From: a bacterium
GTDB taxonomy: Bacteria; Orphanbacterota; Orphanbacteria; Orphanbacterales; Orphanbacteraceae
DNA length: 64,000 bases
Reading direction: 5' to 3'
Assembly (NCBI GenBank): GCA_025782575.1
Contig: JALGYY010000025.1
Coordinates: forward strand, 138,383-202,382
Part shown: positions 1 to 8,951 of the stretch, piece by piece
Layout: every line of letters begins with the position of its first letter
Position numbering within the stretch: the first letter of the stretch is position 1
Notes under the pieces: generated by a model
What the model saw: only the letters and a program-made list of their open reading frames with translations
Told to the model about the DNA's origin: nothing
The model's database searches: none
Position numbers and translations under genes: made by a program

Positions 1-2
1 GA

Positions 3-53
3 ATGGACGCCGGCGAGTTCAGCCGCACCAGGCGCATCATCCTCCTGAAATAA
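3..53 (+). CDS. 3' end of a secreted protein with FlgD/T9SS-like C-terminal sorting domain (partial)
   Basis: The first 53 bases hold an open frame ending in TAA whose last residues read MDAGEFSRTRRIILLK. This has the pattern of the last strand of the C-terminal Ig-like sorting domain seen three more times in the window, in genes ending at 13692, 15079 and 22657 (tails VHKVVLVK, VGRMVLLR, DTKKMILIR). The frame runs off the left edge, so the body of the protein is not visible. The family assignment rests only on the match of the basic-then-hydrophobic tail ending in K or R. Confidence 0.6.
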   Translation: MDAGEFSRTRRIILLK

Positions 54-162
54 CGGGCTTCACCAAAGAGTCTCTGCAGTCCGGATCTCCCCGCTCCCCC
101 TGAATCCGAGATCCCTGTTACTATTCAGTGCTGGCATCCAACCCAACGGAGACGAAGCGCTG

Positions 163-1059
163 GTGCTACCCAACTTCCTCGTAATAGGCGCCGGGCGATC
201 GGGTACGACGTCGCTGCATTACTATCTGGATCAACATCCGGATGTGTTCGTCCCCCGAGTGAAGTCACCGAGCCACTTCTATTGCCGGGGGCTTCGCCCC
301 TCGGACGATCCCAGGATCCGCCTGGTTACCCGTAACTTCTTTGTTCCTGACCCGGCCGACTACGAGGCACTTTTCGACGGCGCAAAGGGCAGGAAAGCGA
401 TAGGAGAAGTGTCGCCCGTCTATCTTGCTTCGCTCAACGTAGCACCCCGAATCGCGGCACGACTCCCCGGTGTCCGCCTGATCGCGATTCTTCGAAACCC
501 GGTCGACCGTGTACACGCTCGATTCGTCGCCCGTCTCCGGGACGGCCTCGAGAGACGACCCGATCTCGCCCAGGTCATTCGCGATGATCTGAAGCAGCCT
601 CTGATCAGGGAGGATGGCTCAGGTACTTATCTGGCGGCGGGGTTTTGCAGCCACATTCTTCAATCCTATTTCGACCGTTTTGACCGTGATATGATACGCG
701 TTCATCTGTTCGATGATTTTCGGACGGATCCGGCGGGCGTGATGGCCGACATTTTCGGCTTTTTACAGGTCGACCCCTCGTTCGCCCTCGATACGAGAGC
801 GCGGCACAACGCGAGCGGGGGGCTGATACGCAATCCGTTACTGCGCGAGATCTGGACACGATCAGCGCTCCTTCGCGCCCGGGCGCAGCCGTATCTACCG
901 GGTAGGTTCCGCCGGACGGTCTCTTCGGCAATCAAGCGGGATCTCGTCGCCGAACCGCTCGAACGAAAACTGCGGCAGGAGCTGATCGACATCTATCGAG
1001 AAGAGGTCGAGAGGCTCCAGGACATGTTGAACCGCGATCTTTCGCACTGGCTCTCGTAA
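163..1059 (+). CDS. Sulfotransferase (PAPS-dependent)
   Basis: 298 residues from a GTG start, the usual length of the bacterial sulfotransferase domain family. The 5'-phosphosulfate-binding loop GAGRSGTTS is at residues 9-17 and the 3'-phosphate-binding segment RNPVDR is at 111-116. The family transfers sulfate from PAPS to carbohydrate or other hydroxyls; the acceptor cannot be read here. There is no signal peptide, so it should act in the cytoplasm. It opens a run of glycan genes and is clearly similar to the reverse-strand copy at 2590-3513, including HFxxRxRDGLE-like and FLFDxFR-like blocks. Confidence 0.88.
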   Translation: MLPNFLVIGAGRSGTTSLHYYLDQHPDVFVPRVKSPSHFYCRGLRPSDDPRIRLVTRNFFVPDPADYEALFDGAKGRKAIGEVSPVYLASLNVAPRIAARLPGVRLIAILRNPVDRVHARFVARLRDGLERRPDLAQVIRDDLKQPLIREDGSGTYLAAGFCSHILQSYFDRFDRDMIRVHLFDDFRTDPAGVMADIFGFLQVDPSFALDTRARHNASGGLIRNPLLREIWTRSALLRARAQPYLPGRFRRTVSSAIKRDLVAEPLERKLRQELIDIYREEVERLQDMLNRDLSHWLS

Positions 1060-1168
1060 CGCCGGAGACACGACGCTGGAATTACCGATTCAAATCGTCG
1101 AAGTTTCCCTGCTCGGCTGGGTTTCATGGCCATGGGCAAAGCTGATCGCGAACGGACGGCTCCGCCGA

Positions 1169-2644
1169 ATGTTCCCGCACGTATTCTTTGCTCTCCTGTC
1201 TGTTGAACTCTTCTGTATCGCCTCAGCAATCTTGTTCGCTCTCTTCCTCCCGGTCGGCTTCCATCTACTGACTCTGGCGGCCGCTGTCTATCTCACTGTG
1301 GCCGCCTGGAGAAACCATGACGCCTCTCCCGGATCGGCCGGCCTCCCTCCCGGATCCCTCTCGATTGCCCGATCGATAGCAGCGCTGCCCGACCGGCGTT
1401 ACTATCAGGAACAGACCAGACGCCACGGCCCCGTCTTCAAGATGGCACAGTTTCATAGGCGAGTGATCTGTGTCACCGGCATCGAACGAAGCCACAAGCT
1501 CTTTCGGGATCATGCTTCTTCCATCGGACCTTGTCCGCTTCCGTTTTCCAGCGAAATTTCCGGCGGATTCCTTCGCTATATGAATGATGAAACGTACGAG
1601 CGCTACGGTCCTGCGTTTCGGAGAGCGCTCTCCGGTCCGATTGCCTTGTCGGCCGTTAACACGACACGATCGACAACGAAGCGGCAGCTGACTCTGATGG
1701 CAACCGACTGCGGCAAATCGTCGGAAGGTCGAGGAGTACGCCCCGCTGCTTACGTCGCCGAAATCGTTCACGATGCGCTTGCCGCCGCCCTCTTCGGGAG
1801 TACCCCCGACTCGGATTCCTACAATGAGATGAAGACGCTCTTTTCCGTCATGGATGAGCAGGATCTGAATCGCCGTCTGAGCAGGAATACGAAGTCAGCA
1901 CTCGCCGATCTTCGCTCGCTGGTAGAGAAGGAAGTCGAACGACTGCAGAGCCGCTCCGATCATGGAGAGCCGGCATGCGCCCTGACCGAGCTCCACCGAA
2001 CCGACCCGCAGATGCCGGACGCCGTCTGTATTGACAACCTCATCTTCATTTTCAAGTTCTCAACAGCCAATGTGCCGGGCCTTCTTCACTGGATCCTGCA
2101 GTTGCTCGGTGAGAATCCGGATTGGATCGGCAGGATTCGACAGGAGCGAAAAGAAGCAACGGACTCACGGAAAAACGATATTGTGAACCGCGTCATAATG
2201 GAAACATTGCGGCTCGCACAGAGCGAGTACCTGTATCGAACCATCAAGAGCGATTTTGAATTCGAGGGATTTCGATTCCCCAGGGGATGGTTGATCCGGC
2301 ACTGCGTATGGGAAAGCCATCGCGACCCCCGGATCTTCGAGAATGCCGAGCGATTTGACCCGGACCGTCACCTTCTGGAGGATTTTCCCAGGCAGGAATA
2401 CTCCCCTTTCGGTTGCCCCCACCATGGCTGCAACGGAGTGGTTCTCACCTATATGATCGCCCGGACATTTATCGAGGAACTAGCGGGATACGACTGGATA
2501 GCGTCCGGCGATTCCAAGCCCGAACGGGATTTCCGGCATTGGAGTCATTGGAGGCCGGGGGCAGGCTTCGGGGTGATTCTTCGGCCTGTTCAGTCTGAGT
2601 CGGCCGAGTCGGCTGAATCGCCCCGCCATGCCGAGAGATCCTGA
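1169..2644 (+). CDS. Membrane-anchored cytochrome P450
   Basis: The haem-ligand loop is SPFGCPHHGCNG, with Cys421 as the likely thiolate ligand, and the K-helix ExxR is E345-T-L-R348. The FDPDR segment before the haem loop is also typical. The N-terminus is hydrophobic (about residues 1-48), suggesting a membrane anchor, which is unusual for bacterial P450s. The I-helix region reads FKFSTANVPG rather than the usual AGxDT, recalling P450 classes with non-oxygenase chemistry; that is inference. The frame stays open upstream to a CTG at 1076 with GGAG at 1064-1067, so the true protein may be 31 residues longer. The 3' end overlaps the convergent sulfotransferase gene by 55 bp. Substrate unknown. 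Confidence 0.85.
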   Translation: MFPHVFFALLSVELFCIASAILFALFLPVGFHLLTLAAAVYLTVAAWRNHDASPGSAGLPPGSLSIARSIAALPDRRYYQEQTRRHGPVFKMAQFHRRVICVTGIERSHKLFRDHASSIGPCPLPFSSEISGGFLRYMNDETYERYGPAFRRALSGPIALSAVNTTRSTTKRQLTLMATDCGKSSEGRGVRPAAYVAEIVHDALAAALFGSTPDSDSYNEMKTLFSVMDEQDLNRRLSRNTKSALADLRSLVEKEVERLQSRSDHGEPACALTELHRTDPQMPDAVCIDNLIFIFKFSTANVPGLLHWILQLLGENPDWIGRIRQERKEATDSRKNDIVNRVIMETLRLAQSEYLYRTIKSDFEFEGFRFPRGWLIRHCVWESHRDPRIFENAERFDPDRHLLEDFPRQEYSPFGCPHHGCNGVVLTYMIARTFIEELAGYDWIASGDSKPERDFRHWSHWRPGAGFGVILRPVQSESAESAESPRHAERS

Positions 2645-3513
2645 CCGATGAGCTCCTCCAGTTGCAGAACGTCCTCACGAAAGAGGTCGACCAGCCGGGC
2701 GCGGAGCGTCGGGTCGAGTTCCGGCCTTGCCAGCTTCACAGCACGCAGCGGATGAACCGAATCCCGCACGAACTCCGGCCAGTAGGGCCGCATCCACGTC
2801 CGGATCGGTGCTGTTCCCGTCCACAAAAATCGAAGAGCCCGGTTTTCGATCACACCGGTCTGATTGTGCCTGTATGACATGGCGGTCTTGAAGCTCCCAT
2901 CGACGCCGAGAAATCCGTAAAGCTCCGCCATCAGGCCTCGTGAGTCCCTTCTGAAATTATCGAACAGAAATATCTTGATCCGCTCCCGCGGAAAGAGATC
3001 GTAGTAACCCTTTAGAAAGTGGTAATAGCGGCCACATCCAAGATAGCTCCCGAACGCGACATCATCGGGAAGTGGTTCAGAGAGCTCCCTGGTCACAACC
3101 GTCCCGAAATCAGTTCGCTCTTCCAGACCATCACGTCGGCGGCCCATGAAATGGGCATAGGCGCGATCGACCGGATCACGCAGAATGGCGACCAGCCTCG
3201 CTTCGGGACAGACCTCTCGAATGGCGCCGGGTGCACTCGTCGCCTGCAGATAGACAGGGGAGACTTCCCCGAGCACTTTTTCATCCCCCACCCCGTCGAA
3301 TAACTTCTCGTACTCCGCTCTGTTTGAGATCCACTGCCTGGCCATCGCCCGAAGCCTCGGCCCCTCTCGATCCGGTTGCCTCTCGTGGGAGACGAAGTAG
3401 TTGGGCGATTTTCTTGGTGACATGTAGATTTGCGGATGTTGCTTCAAGTAGCTATGAATCGAGGTCGTGCCGCATCGACCGGCACCGATTACCAGAAAGT
3501 CGGGGAGAGCCAT
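2590..3513 (-). CDS. Sulfotransferase (PAPS-dependent), second copy
   Basis: 307 residues with the 5'-PSB loop GAGRCGTTS at 10-18 and the 3'-PSB motif RDPVDRAYAHF. It is paralogous to the gene at 163-1059 over its full length. It is transcribed toward the P450 gene and overlaps its 3' end. Its start is 59 bp from the start of the divergent glycosyltransferase gene at 3573, so the two promoters must share that interval. The C-terminus is a short Ser/Asp-rich tail lying in the overlap. The acceptor is unknown; the setting suggests sulfation of a glycan. Confidence 0.88.
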   Translation of the reverse strand: MALPDFLVIGAGRCGTTSIHSYLKQHPQIYMSPRKSPNYFVSHERQPDREGPRLRAMARQWISNRAEYEKLFDGVGDEKVLGEVSPVYLQATSAPGAIREVCPEARLVAILRDPVDRAYAHFMGRRRDGLEERTDFGTVVTRELSEPLPDDVAFGSYLGCGRYYHFLKGYYDLFPRERIKIFLFDNFRRDSRGLMAELYGFLGVDGSFKTAMSYRHNQTGVIENRALRFLWTGTAPIRTWMRPYWPEFVRDSVHPLRAVKLARPELDPTLRARLVDLFREDVLQLEELIGQDLSAWRGDSADSADSD

Positions 3514-3572
3514 GACGCCACTGTATCAAACCGGGGTGGCAATGCGAACCTCCATGCTATCATGAGGCCCTC

Positions 3573-4631
3573 ATGATCACGCTGAATGTCATCTATACTC
3601 CTGGCACTCCCGGTCGGCTCCTCCCCTTCACGCTGTCACTCCTCCAGGGATCCGGCGTCAGGATACGGATCGTCGAGAACGGGTGTCCGCCGGAAGAGTC
3701 GCGACTGCTCCGTGCGGCGGCCGAGGTCGACGATCGAATTACCTATTATTCGCTCGGCGTCCCCGGTCCGGTCGAACATGGCCTCGCACTCAATCATCTG
3801 TTTGAGCGCTTCACTGAACCCTGTTTCGGGATGGTCGACTCTGACATGATTGCGAGCGGTGACTACATGTCCGGAATCCCCTCTCTGTTTCCAGGCAAGG
3901 CCGCGGTATTCAGCGGTTCACCCGTATGGGCGGCCGACAATGATATGGTCGTCAGGAAAAGCTGTACCTGGATTGGCGCCCGCCATCGAATATTGACGGA
4001 CGGCACGAGCGTCGGGAACTCCTACTTCGCCATCTATGACCGTGCCTTGCTCGAACCCGCCTGGCGGGCAGCCCCTCGAGGCTTCGGTACACACGACCGA
4101 TACCAACTATCTCGAAGCGTGCAGAAAGCTTTCGCCGAACGGGGGTGGCGATACGTCATGTTCGATACCGCTCGCGTACTGAATCTGCAACTCATCCTCG
4201 ACGGCCACGCGCTCGAGCATCTGATCCTGCCCACCCTGCATCATGTCGGAGGTTTCAGTGCGGAGAACTTTGCCCGGCGGAAAGATGATCTGGCTGCTCT
4301 GGCCGGTGCGACATTTCGGATCCTCCGATCGGACGACGGCCGACGGGTGCAGCGCTTCGTCGACGGCGCCCGCCATCGACTGTTTCTTACCCGTAGCCGG
4401 CGCGACCCGCGTCACGTCCGAATGAACGCCCACCGGCGGCTCGTCATCTCCCACATCCGCGAGGTTGTCGACGCGATCAGGTCCGGCGAGACCCCACCTG
4501 AGACTCCGATTACCGGCCTCCCCGATGTCGACAGCCATGTTGCCGCGCTCGTAGGCGCCATTGAAGATCGATATCCCATTGGTCTTGCGGCATCTGCCCG
4601 CACAAGCGCCCAGGTGTCCAGCCAGCGATGA
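3573..4631 (+). CDS. Glycosyltransferase-like protein (GT-A type), first of a tandem pair
   Basis: 352 residues. The N-terminus (ITLNVIYTPG, then RIRIVENGC at about 30) resembles the nucleotide-binding half of a GT-A fold, and the MVDSDM segment at about residue 90 is a DxD-like metal and sugar-nucleotide motif. A basic C-terminal third has no recognised domain. It is not a textbook GT2 family member, so the transferase role is inferred from fold-like features and the neighbours. The stop overlaps the ATG of the next, paralogous gene by 4 bp, so the two are probably co-translated. Confidence 0.6.
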   Translation: MITLNVIYTPGTPGRLLPFTLSLLQGSGVRIRIVENGCPPEESRLLRAAAEVDDRITYYSLGVPGPVEHGLALNHLFERFTEPCFGMVDSDMIASGDYMSGIPSLFPGKAAVFSGSPVWAADNDMVVRKSCTWIGARHRILTDGTSVGNSYFAIYDRALLEPAWRAAPRGFGTHDRYQLSRSVQKAFAERGWRYVMFDTARVLNLQLILDGHALEHLILPTLHHVGGFSAENFARRKDDLAALAGATFRILRSDDGRRVQRFVDGARHRLFLTRSRRDPRHVRMNAHRRLVISHIREVVDAIRSGETPPETPITGLPDVDSHVAALVGAIEDRYPIGLAASARTSAQVSSQR

Positions 4632-5656
4632 CCACATTTCATATCGTTTATACTGCGGGAACCATCGCTTCTCTTCTCCCATTCGCTTTCTCGCTGCTTC
4701 GCTCCCCCGCTGCCCGCTTTCTTCTCGTCGACAATGGATGTGGCCCGGATGAGTCGCAGTGTCTGCGATCCGTGGCGGACTCGGAGCCGAGATTCTCATA
4801 CTATCGACTTCCCTTTCCCGATGTAGCGCCCCACGGCACCGCCCTCGATCACCTGCTCGAACGGTGCACCGAACGGTTCTTTGCCATTCTCGACTCCGAT
4901 ATTATGGCGACCGGCGATTTTCTCTCCGAGCTCGCGGACCGTCCCACCCGCTTCGGCGCAATCTGTTCCGCCTGGCCGATCTGGATCGAGGACGGTGAAT
5001 CGGTATGCGCGGCATCGCAGACATTCGTCGGCGGTCCGTACCGTCAGTTGTCTGACGGCACCGAAGTGGGGGGCACCGGTTGTGCGATCTACGATCGAAC
5101 GGCTCTGGAAGACGCTCTTGGCCAGGTCCGAGCCGGGCTGTCGAATCAGACTTCCCACGCGCTCGGAGATGAGTTACGCCTCTCCTTCCAAAAGCGCGGC
5201 TGGAACTGCATCCGATTCGGTACGGCGCGGGTCGCCCATCTCCAGCTCGTGCTGCAGGGAAATCCCATCATCAACCGGCATTCCGATCACCTTCACCACA
5301 TCGGCGGAGTGAGCCACACTTCAGATGTCGCGCCCACGAGCCTCCCCTCCAAACTTCGTCGCGTCGCTTCGCTGTTTCTTCGGGGCGACAGGTCACCCGC
5401 GTCGAATCTCGTTTCCAATGTCAACCGACGATTCAGCGAGAGCGGACGGAAACAGGCAAGCACCTACCTGCGTAAACGAAAGGTGGTCCTCCACGCCGAG
5501 GCTGCGATGGATGCATTGCGCTGCGGAGATCCCCCACCGACGACTCCCCCGACCGGATCTCCCGAAGTCAATGGGCGTCTCGCGCTCTTCCTCGAGTCTC
5601 TCGTGCGAGATTATCCGGATCAGTGCGAGCGGCTGAGTTCGGTCACCCGCACATGA
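4628..5656 (+). CDS. Glycosyltransferase-like protein (GT-A type), second of a tandem pair
   Basis: 342 residues, a diverged paralogue of the gene just upstream. They share the FHIVYTAGT-like start, LLVDNGCGPDES, the ILDSDIMATGDF acidic motif, the VGGTGCAIYDR block and a basic C-terminus with a PPTTPPTG segment. The ATGA overlap with the upstream gene indicates translational coupling. The order suggests two sequential sugar transfers or a heterodimer, but the donor and acceptor cannot be inferred. Confidence 0.6.
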   Translation: MTTFHIVYTAGTIASLLPFAFSLLRSPAARFLLVDNGCGPDESQCLRSVADSEPRFSYYRLPFPDVAPHGTALDHLLERCTERFFAILDSDIMATGDFLSELADRPTRFGAICSAWPIWIEDGESVCAASQTFVGGPYRQLSDGTEVGGTGCAIYDRTALEDALGQVRAGLSNQTSHALGDELRLSFQKRGWNCIRFGTARVAHLQLVLQGNPIINRHSDHLHHIGGVSHTSDVAPTSLPSKLRRVASLFLRGDRSPASNLVSNVNRRFSESGRKQASTYLRKRKVVLHAEAAMDALRCGDPPPTTPPTGSPEVNGRLALFLESLVRDYPDQCERLSSVTRT

Positions 5657-5697
5657 TGGCCCGTCCCTCGATCCCTTGCTACGAAAGCTGGTGAGAT

Positions 5698-7212
5698 ATG
5701 CGGCCTGGTGACAGCCATTTCCGCACGTTTGACCTTCAGGAAGATCTCATCGGACGATCTGTGCGGGGAGGTACGGTTACGTTCATCGCACATGGACTCC
5801 GCTTTTTCCTGAACATCGGCTCAACAGTCATACTCGCGCGCATTCTCACACCACTGGATTTCGGCGTGATCGCCATGGTAGCCGCTGCCACAGGGTTTCT
5901 TACCATCCTGCGCGATCTGGGACTTGGCACCGTAACCGTACAGAGTGAGGTGATCGACCAGACTCAGGTGAGCACTCTCTTCTGGTTGAACATGATCTCA
6001 GGCACTGCCCTGGCGGTTATTATCTCTCTCGCCTCCCCCGCAATCGCGGCATTTTTCAACGAACCTAAACTGACTCCTGTCGGGATCGCCTTTGGTCTTC
6101 TGGCTATCATCGGATCGCTCGGAACACAGCATAGCGGTCTTCTTCGCCGACGCATGCGTTTCGGTGCTCTCGCCACTGTGGAGGTCAGCTCGCTCGCCGC
6201 CGGTTCGATCACAGGAGTGATAATGGCGATACTGGGTATGGAGTATTGGTCTCTCGTCGGCATGCGCGTCGCCTCTGAATCGACTCGCATCGGTTGCCTC
6301 TGGCTTTTCTGCGACTGGCGCCCCGATCGCTCGTTCGACTTTCGCGGGGTTCGCTCCAAACTGGCGTTCGGCGGCTTCATCACGCTCTCCCAGTTCCTGC
6401 GTTATGTGACACACCACGTGGACCGCCTTCTCATCGGCCGCGTCTTCGGCCCCGAATCTCTCGGGCTCTACGGACGAGCGCGGGGTTGGCTCGTCTCTCC
6501 CGCCCACCTGATCTCCGTTCCGATGTCAGGCGTCGCCATTCCTGTCCTGAGCCGTCTCCGCGGAGAGCCGGAGCGATTTCGTTCCTGGTTTCGAGCGGGC
6601 CAGGGCATCCTTGCCACTCTTGCCGTTCCTGCAGCCGCATTCCTGTTCGCCGACACGAGAACGGTCGTGCTGCTCATCCTTGGTGACCAGTGGATTGCGG
6701 CGATCCCGATATTCCGGCTTCTCGCCCCGGTCTCCATCGTCGCGATCGCACGCATCGGTTTTCACTGGTGCTACATCTCTCTGGGGCGGGCGGATCGTCA
6801 GCTGCGATGGGAGCTCGTAATGATGATCGCGACGATCATCGCGTTCCTGACAGGCATGCGATGGGGCGTGAACGGGGTGGCGGCCGCCTGGTCCGTCGTG
6901 AGCCTGCTTCTTGCCGTGCCGGGGGCGCTCTATTGCTTTCGCGGATCGCCTGTCGAATTCAGCGATCTCGCTACGGCATTCGCCGCTCCCCTCGCTGGTG
7001 CGATTCCCGGGGCGATTGCGGTTCGTCTCTTCTCAGCCTGGAGACCGATCGAAAGCACCCCGATCGCGATCGCAATCCACGCCACTCTTTTTCTCTCCGT
7101 CTATCTGGTGATCTGGATCGGATTGCCGGGGGGACGGGAACGGGCCAGACTCTTTATCGGTCTCGCTCGCCGGGTCCGGCAACCTCGAACAACCGAAGGA
7201 CGAGATAGGTGA
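5698..7212 (+). CDS. Polysaccharide flippase / lipopolysaccharide biosynthesis membrane protein
   Basis: 504 residues with about 12-14 predicted membrane segments and the MOP-superfamily (Wzx-like) opening: an amphipathic N-terminus, then ILARILTPLDFGVIAMV. This segment is typical of polysaccharide synthesis/flippase proteins that move lipid-linked oligosaccharides across the inner membrane. It follows the two glycosyltransferase-like genes by 41 bp and overlaps the next gene by 4 bp, which places it in one transcription unit with them. Confidence 0.85.
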   Translation: MRPGDSHFRTFDLQEDLIGRSVRGGTVTFIAHGLRFFLNIGSTVILARILTPLDFGVIAMVAAATGFLTILRDLGLGTVTVQSEVIDQTQVSTLFWLNMISGTALAVIISLASPAIAAFFNEPKLTPVGIAFGLLAIIGSLGTQHSGLLRRRMRFGALATVEVSSLAAGSITGVIMAILGMEYWSLVGMRVASESTRIGCLWLFCDWRPDRSFDFRGVRSKLAFGGFITLSQFLRYVTHHVDRLLIGRVFGPESLGLYGRARGWLVSPAHLISVPMSGVAIPVLSRLRGEPERFRSWFRAGQGILATLAVPAAAFLFADTRTVVLLILGDQWIAAIPIFRLLAPVSIVAIARIGFHWCYISLGRADRQLRWELVMMIATIIAFLTGMRWGVNGVAAAWSVVSLLLAVPGALYCFRGSPVEFSDLATAFAAPLAGAIPGAIAVRLFSAWRPIESTPIAIAIHATLFLSVYLVIWIGLPGGRERARLFIGLARRVRQPRTTEGRDR

Positions 7213-8837
7213 GCGGTCAGACTCCCCCCATTATTGTCACAGGCATGCACCGGTCGGGGACATCACTCGTGTCGAACCTACTGGGAGACGCCGGCGTCGA
7301 CATGGGACCGGGGAAACGAACCGGAAAGAAGTACTTTGAAGATCATGCGTTCGTCGACCTCCACCGGAAAATGCTGGATGTCTGTCTTCCCCGCGAAGTC
7401 CCGGGCATGGCCGACTGGGGATGGACGGAAGGCGGATCATTCGACAACACGGGGGCGACGAGGTTTGTGGATCAGGCCCGTGCCCTTACACGGAAGAGGG
7501 AGCGGGGACGGGGTGAACATTGGGGGTGGAAGGATCCTCGGACCACCCTCTTTCTGGAGTTCTGGGATGAGCTTATCCCCGATGCCCGCTATCTTCTGCT
7601 CTATCGATTCCCGTGGGAAGTGGCCGATTCCATGCAGCGCCTCGGAGCCGATGTCTTTCTCGATAACCCTGAATACGCTCACTCGATCTGGAGATTCTAC
7701 AACGAACGAATTCTGGCGTTCGCGAACCGGCACAGCGATCGCTGCCTCCTGGTCAGCGTGAACGGCCTGCGCCATCGGTTCGAAGAATTTCGTGTACTGG
7801 TCGAGCAGAAACTGGGAATCACTCTCGCTGGCTCCCTTCCAGACCGCGCGACCGGCCGGGATTCCTTCTTCTCCCCTCCTGAACGAGATCCCCTGGTCGA
7901 ACTCGTCGCGGAAGCGTCTCCCGAGTCGATTCGGATTCTACGCCAACTGGATCATGCTGCCGACCTTCCCGCCACGGGATTGTGGCACGACGGGACTCCG
8001 CGCCCGCTCCGACTGGTTCATCGCCCGGAAAAAGCCGGCGACGTGATCACATCGATCGTAATCGCCTGCTTCAATCATGGCGAGTTCCTGCTGGAAGCGG
8101 TAGCGAGCGCGGAGCGGAGCGTCCCCGCGGAAACGACCGAGCTGATCATCGTCAACGACGGCTCCGATCAGCCGCGCACTCTCGAGGTTCTGGCCGCTCT
8201 CCGCAGGTCAGGCTATCGAATCATCGATCAGGAACAAGGTGGATTATCGCGGGCGCGTAACAACGGCATTGAAGCCGCCACCGGCCGCTACATCCTTCCG
8301 CTGGATGCCGACAACCGATTGCTCTCCGGATATGTACAGAAAGGTAATCACATCCTGGATCGATCCCCCGAGATCGGTATTGTCTACGGGAGCCGCAGGA
8401 ACTTCGGGATGCGCGATCAGGTCGTCCACCCTCCTCTTCCCCGCTTTCCTGAGATCTGCTATCACAATCGGGTCGATGCGTGCGCCCTCTTCCGTCGGCA
8501 GGTCTGGATCGATTGCGCCGGCTACGACGAGAGCCTGGAAACATTGGAAGACTGGGAGCTCTGGCTCCACGCACTTGTATTGGGCTGGCGTTTTCATCAT
8601 CTACAGGAGGTGCTGTTCGAATATCGTGTCCGGCCGAATTCCAAAGTCAGAGCTACCGCGAAAGCCGGGGGCTCACGTGCGACCATCCGCTATGTACATG
8701 CCAAGCATGCAGAGGCACTGAAACCCTACCTCGCCGCCGGAACAGAAGGACCTCTCGCCCCCTTCCATCGTCTGATCCGCCGCTTGCGACGGGAGTGGAT
8801 CCGGCGAACCCACCGGAGCAGGGGCGTCCGCTCGTAG
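7209..8837 (+). CDS. Bifunctional sulfotransferase-like / family 2 glycosyltransferase fusion
   Basis: 542 residues from a GTG start overlapping the flippase stop. Residues 1-270 form a sulfotransferase-like domain opening with TGMHRSGTSLVSNLL (P-loop type 5'-PSB) followed by a GWKDPR segment. Residues 279-542 are a GT2 domain: VITSIVIACFNHGEFLLEA, VNDGSDQP, LSRARNNGIEAA and the DAD metal motif at about 366-368, then WELWLHAL. The two activities in one chain suggest that one glycan is both glycosylated and sulfated. No membrane segments are visible. Confidence 0.82.
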   Translation: MSGQTPPIIVTGMHRSGTSLVSNLLGDAGVDMGPGKRTGKKYFEDHAFVDLHRKMLDVCLPREVPGMADWGWTEGGSFDNTGATRFVDQARALTRKRERGRGEHWGWKDPRTTLFLEFWDELIPDARYLLLYRFPWEVADSMQRLGADVFLDNPEYAHSIWRFYNERILAFANRHSDRCLLVSVNGLRHRFEEFRVLVEQKLGITLAGSLPDRATGRDSFFSPPERDPLVELVAEASPESIRILRQLDHAADLPATGLWHDGTPRPLRLVHRPEKAGDVITSIVIACFNHGEFLLEAVASAERSVPAETTELIIVNDGSDQPRTLEVLAALRRSGYRIIDQEQGGLSRARNNGIEAATGRYILPLDADNRLLSGYVQKGNHILDRSPEIGIVYGSRRNFGMRDQVVHPPLPRFPEICYHNRVDACALFRRQVWIDCAGYDESLETLEDWELWLHALVLGWRFHHLQEVLFEYRVRPNSKVRATAKAGGSRATIRYVHAKHAEALKPYLAAGTEGPLAPFHRLIRRLRREWIRRTHRSRGVRS

Positions 8838-8951
8838 GAGGCGGACAGGAATCCGTCGACGGCTCCAAATCAGGGTGATACACTGTCAAACTCGTTTGAA
8901 CCGAGTATCAGTGAACGTGCAAATGACACGCATGTCAGAGGTTTTGACTCC

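Noticed and set aside
4107-4799. 230-residue reverse ORF across the tandem GT-like genes
   Set aside because: Antisense to two coupled, paralogous genes whose motifs are conserved in the forward frames.
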